From positions 1-64,000 of the forward strand of contig NZ_CANMBB010000008.1 of NCBI RefSeq assembly GCF_947495965.1: 64,000 nucleotides of DNA, written 5' to 3'. The stretch's first letter is position 1. The number at the start of each line of letters is the position of its first letter. Source of the DNA: an uncultured Maribacter sp. Lineage in GTDB: Bacteria > Bacteroidota > Bacteroidia > Flavobacteriales > Flavobacteriaceae. The notes under the pieces were generated by a model. The model was not told where the DNA came from, did not search any database, and was given only the letters and a program-made list of their open reading frames with translations. A program made the translations under genes and the position numbers. This document shows positions 37,834-47,490 of this stretch, piece after piece.

Positions 37834-39015
37834 TTAAAACTCCAAAACAATAAACTCCGATCTTCTGTTAATCTTATGCTTACTTTCTGGACAATAAACA
37901 CCATCTCCACAATCATTTAACAACTTTTCTTCGCCATACGCTTTTGTAATAAGTCTTGAAGAGTCTACACCTTGCTTAATTAAATACTCTTTAGTAGTTT
38001 CTACACGTCTTTGAGACAGCTCTTTATTATAGCCCGAAGAACCTCTAGAATCTGTATGCGATGCAATTGTTAAATTTAAATCTGGAGTTTCCTTTAATAA
38101 GGCTGCTAAGGACTCTAATACTTTTCTAGAGTTTCTATTAATATAAGAAGAATTTAAACTAAAATACACCAAACCATAATCCTTTATTTCACCTTGTAAT
38201 TTAGCTATACGTTCTCTTTTAGCCTGTTCTATTTTTTCTTTTTCAAGAGCAGCTAATCTTGCTTGTTCTTTTTCCTTTGCTAATTTTTCTGCCAACAGCA
38301 TTTCTTCTTTAATTCTATTTGCAGTAGCTATAGAATCATTCACTCGTTGTTTCTCTGTTTCTTGAGCCTCTATTAAGGCTAACTTTTCTTCTCCTTTTTT
38401 AGATAAACCCTTCTCTATACCAAATTGATATACAACTCCAACAGAGTGTTGTAAATGGTTAGTTGCTTCGTTAGAACCCATAGTCCACTTTCCTGAAGAA
38501 TTAAAATCTAAACCTACCTTATCAGAAAACCAGGTTCTAAAACCAACAACAGCATTATAGGTACCCCTACCAACATTATTAGCCTCTGTATATCCTATAC
38601 CACCACCTACATAAGGATCAAACCAAGCTGTTTCTCCAAACAATTTATTTAAATCATAAGAAACTCGAGCATCAAAGCCTAAATAATCAGTTACATCTGT
38701 TACTTTTATCCCATCAACTACTTTACCTTCTTTATATTTGTTGTAAGTTGCTATTGCCTCTATCCCTACACCACTCTTAAAATAACGACCTATACTTAAT
38801 CTATTTGGAAAAGTTAATCCATTCCACTCTTCTTTAAAATTAAAAAGACCATCTGCAACATCACCAGAATCATCTACAAAATTGTATCCTAAGCCTAGCA
38901 TCCACGAACTTTTTACAATACTATCTTTCTTTGTTAATTTTAATTCTTCTTGCGCAAAAAATGGTATACTTAAAAACAGCGTAGCAATTAATATATAATG
39001 TTTAATATTTTTCAT
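37834..39015 (-). CDS. OmpA-family outer-membrane protein
   Basis: With the start at 39015 the 393-residue protein begins MKNIKHYILIATLFLSIPFFAQ, a clean signal peptide. An upstream in-frame ATG at 39093 would add 26 unlikely hydrophobic residues. An N-terminal beta-barrel-like domain (about 20-190) is followed by a charged coiled coil rich in E, K, A and R (about 205-275) and a C-terminal OmpA peptidoglycan-binding domain with LTIASHTDSRGSSGYNKELS and QRRVETTKEYLIKQG. It links the outer membrane to peptidoglycan. It is not obviously part of the polysaccharide locus. Confidence 0.9.
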   Translation of the reverse strand: MKNIKHYILIATLFLSIPFFAQEELKLTKKDSIVKSSWMLGLGYNFVDDSGDVADGLFNFKEEWNGLTFPNRLSIGRYFKSGVGIEAIATYNKYKEGKVVDGIKVTDVTDYLGFDARVSYDLNKLFGETAWFDPYVGGGIGYTEANNVGRGTYNAVVGFRTWFSDKVGLDFNSSGKWTMGSNEATNHLQHSVGVVYQFGIEKGLSKKGEEKLALIEAQETEKQRVNDSIATANRIKEEMLLAEKLAKEKEQARLAALEKEKIEQAKRERIAKLQGEIKDYGLVYFSLNSSYINRNSRKVLESLAALLKETPDLNLTIASHTDSRGSSGYNKELSQRRVETTKEYLIKQGVDSSRLITKAYGEEKLLNDCGDGVYCPESKHKINRRSEFIVLEF

Positions 39016-39139
39016 AATTAAGATTTTGGAACTTATTGTCCGTAAAATTATGAAAAGTAAAATGTTAGGTAAAATATAAACTTCTAAAAGCAAGGATATT
39101 CGGTAGAAAGATTAACGGTAATAATAATAGATAAAAAAA

Positions 39140-39568
39140 CTACTTTTTAAAAGTTATTTCTTTATCAGAAACAGGTATTTTATAAATTTTAAACGGACTT
39201 ACAATAGCTTTTTCTTTCTTTTTTTCTTTATTGTAAATTGTTTTTAATTGTATCTCTTCATCCGTTTCTAAAGTTAATTCCAAAGAAGAATTTAAAGTGT
39301 TCTTATGTTCTCCCGAACAAACAACAACTAAAGTCTCTTTTTTAAAATCTACATTCGGAACTGGAATTCCTGGTTTTCTGGTCTTATTAATTTTTGAAAA
39401 AAAGCTTTTTAAACTTTTTTGATCTTTAATAATAATATTTTCTTTTTTGGTTAATCCACTATAATTATCTTCTAATAATAAAACAATAGAACCTTTTGAG
39501 GTTATCATATTTTTCTGTCCTTTACACGATACTACAAATACTAAAATAAGTAATAATAAATTTTTCAT
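39140..39568 (-). CDS. Small lipoprotein with a possible PrcB-like domain
   Basis: The start at 39568 (MKNLLLLILVFVVSCKGQ) gives a 142-residue lipoprotein with lipobox VVSC; the longer in-frame start at 39625 would overlap the upstream gene and bury the signal peptide. The segment KKETLVVVCSGEHKN and the end SPFKIYKIPVSDKEITF resemble the PrcB C-terminal family, but the match is by eye. The role is unknown. It follows bshA in the same direction, eight bases downstream. Confidence 0.6.
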   Translation of the reverse strand: MKNLLLLILVFVVSCKGQKNMITSKGSIVLLLEDNYSGLTKKENIIIKDQKSLKSFFSKINKTRKPGIPVPNVDFKKETLVVVCSGEHKNTLNSSLELTLETDEEIQLKTIYNKEKKKEKAIVSPFKIYKIPVSDKEITFKK

Positions 39569-39575
39569 AAGAATA

Positions 39576-40715
39576 TTATTTATTTTCGCACCTACCATCA
39601 TATGCCCTTTGGTAAATAGCTTCATAAAGCGGTAATATATTTAAAATATCAAACTCTTCAGCTACTGCAACAGCATTTTGTTTAAATGTGTTTAACTTAT
39701 TATCATCACTTAACAACGTTATAGCATTCTCTGCCATTTCAGAAACGTTTCCTACATCACTTAAATAACCGGTAACACCATGTCTATTAACTTCTGGAAT
39801 ACCTCCTGTATTACTAGATATTACAGGGACTTTATTTATCATAGCCTCAAGTGCAGCTAAACCAAAACTTTCTGTTTCTGACGGTAATAAAAACAGATCC
39901 GAAAAACAAAGAATTTTATCAATCTCATTACTATTACCAAGAAAAATTACTTTATTAGTAATACCATATTCTTCACATAAAGCCTCTGCTTTTACTCTTT
40001 CTGGCCCTTCACCTACCATTATTAGTTTAGAAGGAACTTCTTTTTGTACTTTATTAAAAATATGAATTACATCTGGAATTCTTTTTACCTTTCTAAAATT
40101 ACTAATATGAGTAATAATTTTTTCTCCTTCTTCTGCCATAGCAGTACGTTGGCAATCTGTAAAGGAGGGTTTATATTTTGTTTTGTCTATAAAATTAGGA
40201 ACTACTTCTATTTCTCCTTTAATATTAAAAAGTTCTAAAGTACTCTTTTTAAGATTTTCCGAAACAGAAGTCACTACATCAGATTTATTAATACTAAAAG
40301 TAACCGCTGGCTTGTAAAAAGGGTGCTTACCAACCAATGTAATATCTGTACCATGTAAGGTTGTTATCATTGGTAAGCAAAGCCCTTCTTCTTCTAACAT
40401 TTTCTTTGCCATATACCCAGCATAGGCATGCGGAATCGCATAATGCACATGTAACAACTCTATTCCAAAAAGTTTTACAGTATCTACTAATTTACTAGAT
40501 AATGCTAATTCATAAGGTTGGTATTGAAATAAAGGATATTCAGGAACATTTACCTCATGAAAATGGATATTGTTACTTAAAAGCTCTAACCGAACTGGCT
40601 GTCTATAAGTTACAAAATGTATTTCGTGTCCTCTATTTGCTAACGCTATACCTAATTCTGTTGCTACAACACCACTACCACCAAAGGTTGGGTAACATAC
40701 TATTGCTATCTTCAT
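39576..40715 (-). CDS. bshA: Bacillithiol synthesis glycosyltransferase BshA
   Basis: A 379-residue GT4 enzyme. The start IAIVCYPTFGGSGVVATELG and the blocks LLHVHYAIPHAYAGYMAK, TLHGTDITLVGKHP and FLLPSETESFGLAALEAM are diagnostic for BshA, which joins GlcNAc from UDP-GlcNAc to L-malate. That is the first step to the low-molecular-weight thiol bacillithiol. BshB and BshC are not in the window. It is followed by a lipoprotein and preceded by the GH3/beta-lactamase gene, all leftward. Confidence 0.93.
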   Translation of the reverse strand: MKIAIVCYPTFGGSGVVATELGIALANRGHEIHFVTYRQPVRLELLSNNIHFHEVNVPEYPLFQYQPYELALSSKLVDTVKLFGIELLHVHYAIPHAYAGYMAKKMLEEEGLCLPMITTLHGTDITLVGKHPFYKPAVTFSINKSDVVTSVSENLKKSTLELFNIKGEIEVVPNFIDKTKYKPSFTDCQRTAMAEEGEKIITHISNFRKVKRIPDVIHIFNKVQKEVPSKLIMVGEGPERVKAEALCEEYGITNKVIFLGNSNEIDKILCFSDLFLLPSETESFGLAALEAMINKVPVISSNTGGIPEVNRHGVTGYLSDVGNVSEMAENAITLLSDDNKLNTFKQNAVAVAEEFDILNILPLYEAIYQRAYDGRCENK

Positions 40716-40731
40716 TTTACAAAGCTACCTT

Positions 40732-43641
40732 TTAATTTATAATAGCATCATAAATTAACTTTTGAATCCTTGTTCTTAACCCAGATTTAACTAAAAGTGT
40801 ATTAGATGCTGTAGGATATGTTCTATTAGAAAGAAACACATAAACTATTTCTTCTTCGGGATCTGCCCAAGTATAAGTACCTGTAAAACCACTATGTCCA
40901 AAACTTTTACGAGATACACAACCGCAGGTAGGTCCACTCTTTTCCAATTGGGGTTTATCAAAACCCACTCCCCTTCTAACATTTTTGTCACAAAAATAAC
41001 AAGTGTTAAATTTTTTCACTGTTCTAGAGTCTAAATACCTATCTCCTCCATAATAGCCATTTTGCAAATACATTTGCATAATCTTTGCTACATCATTTGC
41101 ATTACTAAAAAGACCTGCATGTCCTCCTACTCCACCTTGCATAGCTGCTCCCATATCATGTACATAACCCTGCACGGTTTGGTATCTATAATACGTATCT
41201 TCTTCTGATGGTACTATTTCTTTTTTAGAATGGTTTTCTAATGGATTATAACCCGTTTGGAAAGCTCCTATGGGTTTATATATAAAATCTGATGCTAATT
41301 CATCTAAACCTTTATTATAAGTATCTTCTATATATTTTTTCATTACATAATAAGAAACATCACTATAACGGTATCTATTAGATTTTAAATCTTGTCTTCC
41401 TATTCTGTTATAAATTGAATCTTTGTATGCATCCGTTAAGTATAAATTATCGGCTACTTTTATAGAAAAACCAGGTAATTTTTGTTCTCTATAAAACTCT
41501 TTAGATGGTTTTCTTTTTTTATCTAATGTACTTACGTAAAATGCTATCCATGCTGGTAATCTTCCGTAATGCGAAAGTGCTTTTAAAACGGTTACATTTT
41601 TTATTTCTGTATCTGCGTATGCTGGTATTAATTCTTGAAAGGTATTATTCAATTTTATTTTACCCTCTTGCTCCATTTTCATTACCATAGGCAATGTTGC
41701 TAATATTTTAGTCACGGAAGCCAAATCATAAATATGATTTGGGGTAATTTTTTCGTTAGATTTATAAGTAGGTTTCCCATACCCTTTATTAAATATAACC
41801 TTCCCTTTTCTTGCAATTAAAACCTGAGCACCAGGAAACATTAAAGAATCTAAGCCATTTTGGACTAATTTATCTACTTCTGCTAATTTAGAAGAACTAA
41901 GTCCTACTCTCTCCGGAATACTATAACCCAACCTCTTTAAAGACTTTAATTCTACACTAGTATTAACTGGCAATGTAGCATTTGCAGAAACTGGTAATTT
42001 TCCTTTTGCTGCTATTGCTCCAAATATTACTTGCGCCGTTTTTTCTTGGGCAATTTTACTATTTTGGTATCCTACTATAACACCATCTATAAAACTCAAA
42101 TCTATATTCAGAAGTGCATATGGTTTTGTAAATACGCTTAATATTACATTAGAACCTCTTTCTTTACTTATCTCTTGGAGAATATTCTTCTCGTTCTTAT
42201 TTAGCGAATAAGCTTTCCATGGACTCTCATTACTCCTATGATGCCCTATGATTACTAAGTTATACGGTTTTAATTTCTTTTTAAATGTTGCAACATCGTT
42301 TCCTTGTATATGAGTAACTTTTGCATATTTATTAAGTTCGTTTAAAAATGGTTTATGATCTGCGTCTCCAAACTTTACATAAGCTATATTTTTATTTTCA
42401 AGTTTTTTAATACCCATTAAATAAAACTTATTCTTAACTACTGTAATGGCATTCTCAATAGCCTCTTCATAAATTAAATCGTCTTCTAATGCATTTAAGT
42501 CATTATATAAATTTTTGGTTGCTATTGGTTTGTACTTATGTAAACCAACTTTATATTTTGCCAATAAAATTTTCTTCACAGAATATGCCAATCTGTTTTC
42601 AGAAATTCTACCTTTTTTATAAGCTTTTATTAATTTTTCTTTTGCCTTTTGCACTTCAGTTGGCATTAAAAGAATATCATTCCCTGCCATAAATGCAGCC
42701 AATTCTACGTCACCATTTTTTCCTTGCGTAGAAACACCTTTCATATTTAAAGCATCCGTAAAAATTAACCCTTTAAATTTTAATTTCTCTTTTAATATTC
42801 CAGTTATAATTTGTTCTGATAAAGAAGAAGGTAGATTTTTTTTTATTTCTAATCCAGGCACATTTAAATGCGCAACCATTACACTACTTAATCCTGATTT
42901 TATAAGCTGTTTGTATGGATAAAGCTCCACACTATCTAATCTTTCTTTCGTAAAATTTATAGTAGGTAGTGTTAAATGAGAATCTACAGAGGTATCTCCG
43001 TGTCCTGGAAAATGTTTACCGCTAGAAAGAACACCAGCACTTTCCATTCCCTGCATAAAAGCAATACCTTTTGCTGCAACATTAAATTTATCTTCCCCAA
43101 AAGAACGATTTCCTATTATAGGGTTTTTAGGATTGGTATTAATATCTATATCTGGCGCAAAATTAATATGCACGCCTATACGCTTAGCGTGCTTTCCTAT
43201 TTGTCTACCAACTTTTTCTACTACAGCATTATCCTTAATTGCTCCTAGTGTCATATTCCAAGGGAATGCGTAGGTAGAATCTAAACGCATTGCTAAACCC
43301 CACTCTGCATCCATACCTACTAATAATGGTAAGTCTGAATACGATTGAAATTTATTTGTAAGTTTTGCTTGTTGTACTGGTCCTCCTTTTGAAAATATTA
43401 CACCTCCAATTTTTTCAGTTTTAATTAAGGTTTTTATTTTTTCTATACTTGCTTTATTTTGATTAGAAGCTATACTAACCATAAAGAGTTGCCCTAGTTT
43501 TTCTTCTAGTGACATCTTCTCGTAGGTAAGATTTACCCACCTTTGCTGTGCCATACTATCTCTAGCCACTAAAGGATTAGATTGTCCTTGTGCATTTAAG
43601 AAGTAAAAAAATAAAAGAAAAATGGTTAGATTAAAACGCAT
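40732..43641 (-). CDS. Secreted GH3 beta-N-acetylglucosaminidase fused to a serine beta-lactamase-like domain
   Basis: A 969-residue two-enzyme protein with a signal peptide (FLLFFYFLNAQGQ). The GH3 half has the NagZ motif KHFPGHGDTSVDSH (209-222) and a nucleophile in GLIFTDALNMKG (D296). The second half (about 575-965) is a beta-lactamase/transpeptidase-like domain with S642-V-T-K645, Y759-S-D and H916-S-G. It probably works on peptidoglycan fragments in the periplasm. C881, C884, C906 and C908 form CxxC...CxC in the second domain. The fusion is known in Bacteroidota. Confidence 0.9.
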   Translation of the reverse strand: MRFNLTIFLLFFYFLNAQGQSNPLVARDSMAQQRWVNLTYEKMSLEEKLGQLFMVSIASNQNKASIEKIKTLIKTEKIGGVIFSKGGPVQQAKLTNKFQSYSDLPLLVGMDAEWGLAMRLDSTYAFPWNMTLGAIKDNAVVEKVGRQIGKHAKRIGVHINFAPDIDINTNPKNPIIGNRSFGEDKFNVAAKGIAFMQGMESAGVLSSGKHFPGHGDTSVDSHLTLPTINFTKERLDSVELYPYKQLIKSGLSSVMVAHLNVPGLEIKKNLPSSLSEQIITGILKEKLKFKGLIFTDALNMKGVSTQGKNGDVELAAFMAGNDILLMPTEVQKAKEKLIKAYKKGRISENRLAYSVKKILLAKYKVGLHKYKPIATKNLYNDLNALEDDLIYEEAIENAITVVKNKFYLMGIKKLENKNIAYVKFGDADHKPFLNELNKYAKVTHIQGNDVATFKKKLKPYNLVIIGHHRSNESPWKAYSLNKNEKNILQEISKERGSNVILSVFTKPYALLNIDLSFIDGVIVGYQNSKIAQEKTAQVIFGAIAAKGKLPVSANATLPVNTSVELKSLKRLGYSIPERVGLSSSKLAEVDKLVQNGLDSLMFPGAQVLIARKGKVIFNKGYGKPTYKSNEKITPNHIYDLASVTKILATLPMVMKMEQEGKIKLNNTFQELIPAYADTEIKNVTVLKALSHYGRLPAWIAFYVSTLDKKRKPSKEFYREQKLPGFSIKVADNLYLTDAYKDSIYNRIGRQDLKSNRYRYSDVSYYVMKKYIEDTYNKGLDELASDFIYKPIGAFQTGYNPLENHSKKEIVPSEEDTYYRYQTVQGYVHDMGAAMQGGVGGHAGLFSNANDVAKIMQMYLQNGYYGGDRYLDSRTVKKFNTCYFCDKNVRRGVGFDKPQLEKSGPTCGCVSRKSFGHSGFTGTYTWADPEEEIVYVFLSNRTYPTASNTLLVKSGLRTRIQKLIYDAIIN

Positions 43642-43747
43642 ATAAAATTCGTGTATGAAAATAACTAAAAAGAATTTACATTATTGCATTTTATTCTTTT
43701 TAAAAAGTAGTTTTAAATAATAAAGCAAGTACTATACCAAAAGGATA

Positions 43748-44230
43748 TTACATAAACCTACTATGCCAACTTTCTGATGCAGGCACTTCCCAATGTTCTA
43801 AATACTCCCCTTTATTTGTAACTAAATTATTAAACACAATTGTTTTTAAAGAAACTGCTTTCTCTTTTGCCATTTTCTTAAAATCTATAAGAGGTTTATA
43901 TGCTACATATTCTCCTTGTTTATAAGATACATTCATTTTATCTAATAAAAGCACATCATACTTTTTCTCTAGTTGCATAATAAAATGCACAGAGGCATCT
44001 ATAGAGCAACCTGTAGCAGCATTTAAAGATTGATCTAAAGCTAAAATTATAAATCTATTATACTTAATTTCAAACCCTGCTTTTAAATCACTTCCATGTG
44101 CTGTCCAATCTGAAATAAAAGTTTTAAAATCTTTATTTATATCTGCTAATTCTTGCTCAGAAAAAGACCTACTGCATTGGTAAATCCAAACTCTAGAGGA
44201 ATTAGGTAATTCTTTAAAATCTACTAACAT
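43748..44230 (-). CDS. Conserved flavobacterial protein, often mislabelled ABC transporter ATPase
   Basis: A 160-residue cytoplasmic protein with SRVWIYQCSRSFSEQELADI at the start, LDQSLNAATGCSIDASVHF in the middle and HWEVPASESWHSRFM at the end. I know the family as conserved in Flavobacteriia and often called an ABC transporter ATPase, yet there is no Walker A or ABC signature, so the name is unsupported. It lies 14 bases after the Fe-S protein gene, in one leftward operon with the electron-transfer genes. Confidence 0.75.
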   Translation of the reverse strand: MLVDFKELPNSSRVWIYQCSRSFSEQELADINKDFKTFISDWTAHGSDLKAGFEIKYNRFIILALDQSLNAATGCSIDASVHFIMQLEKKYDVLLLDKMNVSYKQGEYVAYKPLIDFKKMAKEKAVSLKTIVFNNLVTNKGEYLEHWEVPASESWHSRFM

Positions 44231-44244
44231 TTTTTAATTTAATA

Positions 44245-45039
44245 TTATAGTTCTTCTGCAGTTGCTATAATTTCAGCAATATCCATTACTTTAACTGTGT
44301 CTTCTTTTTCTTTATTTTTTACCCCATCTGTCATCATAGTTATACAATAAGGACAGCCTGTTGCTATAATGTTTGGTTTTGTGCTAAGTGCATCTTCTGT
44401 TCTTAGTACATTAATGTCTTTATCTCCTTTTTCTGGCTCTTTAAACATTTGCGCTCCACCAGCTCCACAACATAATGCAGTTTGCTTATGCCTTTTCATT
44501 TCAACAATATCTGCATCTGTATTTTTAAGAACTTCTCTTGGTGCATTGTACTCATTATTTGCTCTTCCTAAATAACAAGGGTCATGAAATGTAATGCGTT
44601 TTCCTTTATAAAGGCTTCCGCTAACATTTAATTTTTCGGAATTTATTAAATCCTGAATAAATTGGGTATGGTGTACAACTTCATAATTACCTCCTAGGCC
44701 TGGATATTCATTCTTTAAACAATTATAAGAATGAGGGTCACAGGTTACTATTTTTTTAATTCCATATCCGTTTAAAACTTCAATATTCATTAATGCTTGC
44801 ATTTGAAAAAGGAACTCGTTGCCTGCTCGTTTAGCAACATCACCAGTACAACTTTCTTCTGTTCCTAAAACAGCAAAATCTACATTGGCTTTATTTAATA
44901 TCTTAACAAAAGCTCTTGTTATCTTCTTAGCTCTATCATCAAAACTACCAGCAGAACCTACCCAAAACAATATTTCAGGTTGTTTGCCCTCTGCCATACA
45001 TTGCCCCATTGTAGGAACCCTTAGTTTATCATTACTCAT
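44245..45039 (-). CDS. CCG-domain Fe-S electron-transfer protein (HdrB-like)
   Basis: A 264-residue soluble protein with two cysteine-rich CCG-type domains: HDPCYLGRANN with ALCCGAGGAQMF, and an earlier half with ESCTGDVAKRAGNEF. These ligate non-cubane or 4Fe-4S clusters in HdrB/GlpC/LutA-like proteins. With the membrane Fe-S protein encoded upstream, it probably forms a two-subunit redox complex at the inner membrane. Its electron donor and acceptor are unknown. Confidence 0.85.
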   Translation of the reverse strand: MSNDKLRVPTMGQCMAEGKQPEILFWVGSAGSFDDRAKKITRAFVKILNKANVDFAVLGTEESCTGDVAKRAGNEFLFQMQALMNIEVLNGYGIKKIVTCDPHSYNCLKNEYPGLGGNYEVVHHTQFIQDLINSEKLNVSGSLYKGKRITFHDPCYLGRANNEYNAPREVLKNTDADIVEMKRHKQTALCCGAGGAQMFKEPEKGDKDINVLRTEDALSTKPNIIATGCPYCITMMTDGVKNKEKEDTVKVMDIAEIIATAEEL

Positions 45040-45134
45040 AAAATCAATGTTTTATATAAATACTCCAGTTTTCTTTAACACTTATAAAGTACTTAAAGAA
45101 AATATGTTTTAAATTTTTACGCTACAACTACCTA

Positions 45135-46457
45135 TTATTCCTCTACCCAATTTAACCTGTCCATCTGGTTATATGGCCAAGGTGCTCCATTATTTTCTAT
45201 ATTAGACATCATATTATTTAATTCTACTGGAGCGGCACTTTGTTCCATTACTAAATAACGACGCATGTCCTGGATAATTGATAATGGACTAATACTTACT
45301 GGGCATTCTTCTACACAAGCATTACAAGTAGTACATGCCCATAGCTCCTCATTAGTTATATAATCTCCCAAGAGTTGTTTTCCATCATCTACAAAAACTC
45401 CTTTATTAGCATCTATATTTTTACCTACTTCCTCTAGACGATCACGAGTATCCATCATAATTTTACGAGGAGATAATTTTTTTCCAGTTAAATTTGCAGG
45501 ACAAGAAGAGGTACACCTACCACATTCTGTACAGGTATAAGCATTTAATAATTGCACCCAACTTAAATCTTTAACATCAGACGCTCCAAATTTTTCTGGA
45601 ACCGAGGCATCTTCTGTTGGTGCAGCAAAAGGGTCTGCACTTGGATCCATCATTAATTTTACCTCTTTAGTTATAGCTTCTAAATTATTTAACTTCCCTT
45701 TTGGTTCAACGCTTCCGTAATACGTATTAGGAAATGCTAGTAAAATATGTAAATGCTTAGAATAGTATAAATAATTTAAGAAACATAAAATTCCGATGAT
45801 GTGTAACCACCATGCGGTTCTCTCTAATATTATTAAAGATGAGATAGACATATCTGAAAATAAAGAGGCTATAAACTGGCTTGCAGGAAAAGCTCCAGCT
45901 TTTGTATAATGCGGAGCGTCTAATAATTGAAGCTGGTAGTCTGCAGCATTCATAGTCAAGAATAAAGTCATTAATACCAATTCTATGTATAGTATTATAT
46001 TTCCATCATTCTTAGGCCATCCTTTCATTTCTGGGTTTATAAAACGTTTTATTCTAATAACATTTCTTCTAATCCAAAAAATAACAACAGCTACAATTAC
46101 CAATACAGCTAAAATCTCAAAAGAGCCAATTAAAAGATTGTATACACTCCCTAATAATGCAAATATTCTATGGGTACCAAAAAGACCATCTATAATTATT
46201 TCTAAAACTTCAAGATTAATTATTATAAAACCTACATAAACAATAATATGAAGAAAACCAGCAACAGGCCTTACTACCATTTTAGTTTGACCAAGGGCAA
46301 TTTTGGCCATATTTTTCCACCGTTGAGATTTATTATCACTTACATCTACATCTCTTCCTAGTTTTATATTTCTAGAGAGACGCAATACGTTTTTAGTAAA
46401 AAATCCAATTCCCGCAACTAAAACGATTGCGAATAAAATATTTGAAAGATATTCCAT
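45135..46457 (-). CDS. Membrane-bound 4Fe-4S protein (HdrC/GlpC-like)
   Basis: A 440-residue protein with an N-terminal membrane domain of about five to six helices (to about 250), followed by a ferredoxin-type domain with two cluster motifs, CTECGRCTSSCP and CTTCNACVEECP. The pattern matches the membrane (Fe-S)-binding oxidoreductases of Bacteroidota that act with a CCG protein. The CCG gene lies 95 bases downstream. It would pass electrons between the quinone pool and a soluble partner. Confidence 0.87.
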   Translation of the reverse strand: MEYLSNILFAIVLVAGIGFFTKNVLRLSRNIKLGRDVDVSDNKSQRWKNMAKIALGQTKMVVRPVAGFLHIIVYVGFIIINLEVLEIIIDGLFGTHRIFALLGSVYNLLIGSFEILAVLVIVAVVIFWIRRNVIRIKRFINPEMKGWPKNDGNIILYIELVLMTLFLTMNAADYQLQLLDAPHYTKAGAFPASQFIASLFSDMSISSLIILERTAWWLHIIGILCFLNYLYYSKHLHILLAFPNTYYGSVEPKGKLNNLEAITKEVKLMMDPSADPFAAPTEDASVPEKFGASDVKDLSWVQLLNAYTCTECGRCTSSCPANLTGKKLSPRKIMMDTRDRLEEVGKNIDANKGVFVDDGKQLLGDYITNEELWACTTCNACVEECPVSISPLSIIQDMRRYLVMEQSAAPVELNNMMSNIENNGAPWPYNQMDRLNWVEE

Positions 46458-46469
46458 AAAAAATGTTAG

Positions 46470-47432
46470 TTATTCTATATTTTCCGCAGGGTCTTCCTCC
46501 GGAACGGTGTATTCTTTTTGTTTTTTTCCAAATACAGATACATTTACATATCGTTTTGGATTTAATCTAAAGTCTTGAAGTAATAAATCTAATTCTTTAG
46601 ATGCACTATTGAGGTTCGTGTACAATTCCTCGTTATTCATTAATTTTCCTAAAGTCCCATCTCCCTTATCTATTTTCGCCATTAGCTTATCTAAATTAGC
46701 AACTGTAGATTCCAAATTAGAAAGAGTTCTCCCTAAGCCAGCATTATTTATAGAATCTGTAATGCTTGTTAGGTTAGAGGTTAGAGACTCAAAGTTTGTT
46801 AAAGATTCATTTAACTTATCCTCGTTATTTTTTAAAATATTATTTAAGACAGATGCACTGCCATTTAAACTAACCATAAGATCGCTTAAACCAGCGATAG
46901 CGGTTTGTAAATCTTTCTTAGTTTTTTTATCTAGAACTTTATTAACGTTTAACAAAACAGAATCTGCATCTGTTACCGCAGATTCAAATTTCTTAAATAA
47001 TGGTGTTAATTTTTGCTGCGCAAGTTCTGTTAACCCTGGCCTTGTTTCTGTTGTTAAAGTATCGCCTGTTTTGGCAATAGGAGCATCATCAAAAACCGGA
47101 ATTATTTGTAATCCTTTACCTCCTATTATACCCGTATCATAAAGTTCTGCTCTACTATTCCTAGAAAAACTAAAGTCTTTATTAACCGTAAAGGTTACTA
47201 ATAAATTACCCATCCCGTCTTTAAATTGAATGTCATTTACTGTCCCCACTGAAAAACCGTTAATAGAAACTGGAGTTCCCGGCTGCAAACCTCCAACATG
47301 AGGGTAAATTGCATAAAGCTTATTGTTATTATCAAAAAGTGGTGTAGACTTTAAATAACTAAACCCCATTATAAATAAAAGTATACCTCCTATAACAATT
47401 ATTCCTGTTTTAATTTCTCTAGATAATTTCAA
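46470..47432 (-). CDS. MlaD/MCE-domain protein
   Basis: A 320-residue protein with one N-terminal membrane helix (IKTGIIVIGGILLFIMGFSYL) and the MCE domain after it (YAIYPHVGGLQPGTPVSINGFSVGTVNDI). The remaining part is a long helical region. MCE proteins form hexameric lipid-transfer rings between membranes. The MlaE and MlaF partners are not in the window. It is 12 bases upstream of the membrane Fe-S gene and follows the amidase gene in the usual flavobacterial order. Confidence 0.9.
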   Translation of the reverse strand: MKLSREIKTGIIVIGGILLFIMGFSYLKSTPLFDNNNKLYAIYPHVGGLQPGTPVSINGFSVGTVNDIQFKDGMGNLLVTFTVNKDFSFSRNSRAELYDTGIIGGKGLQIIPVFDDAPIAKTGDTLTTETRPGLTELAQQKLTPLFKKFESAVTDADSVLLNVNKVLDKKTKKDLQTAIAGLSDLMVSLNGSASVLNNILKNNEDKLNESLTNFESLTSNLTSITDSINNAGLGRTLSNLESTVANLDKLMAKIDKGDGTLGKLMNNEELYTNLNSASKELDLLLQDFRLNPKRYVNVSVFGKKQKEYTVPEEDPAENIE

Positions 47433-47490
47433 ACGAATGGATTTTGGGTTCCTAACAAAATTAAAAATATTTTTTTGATGTCAGCTATTT

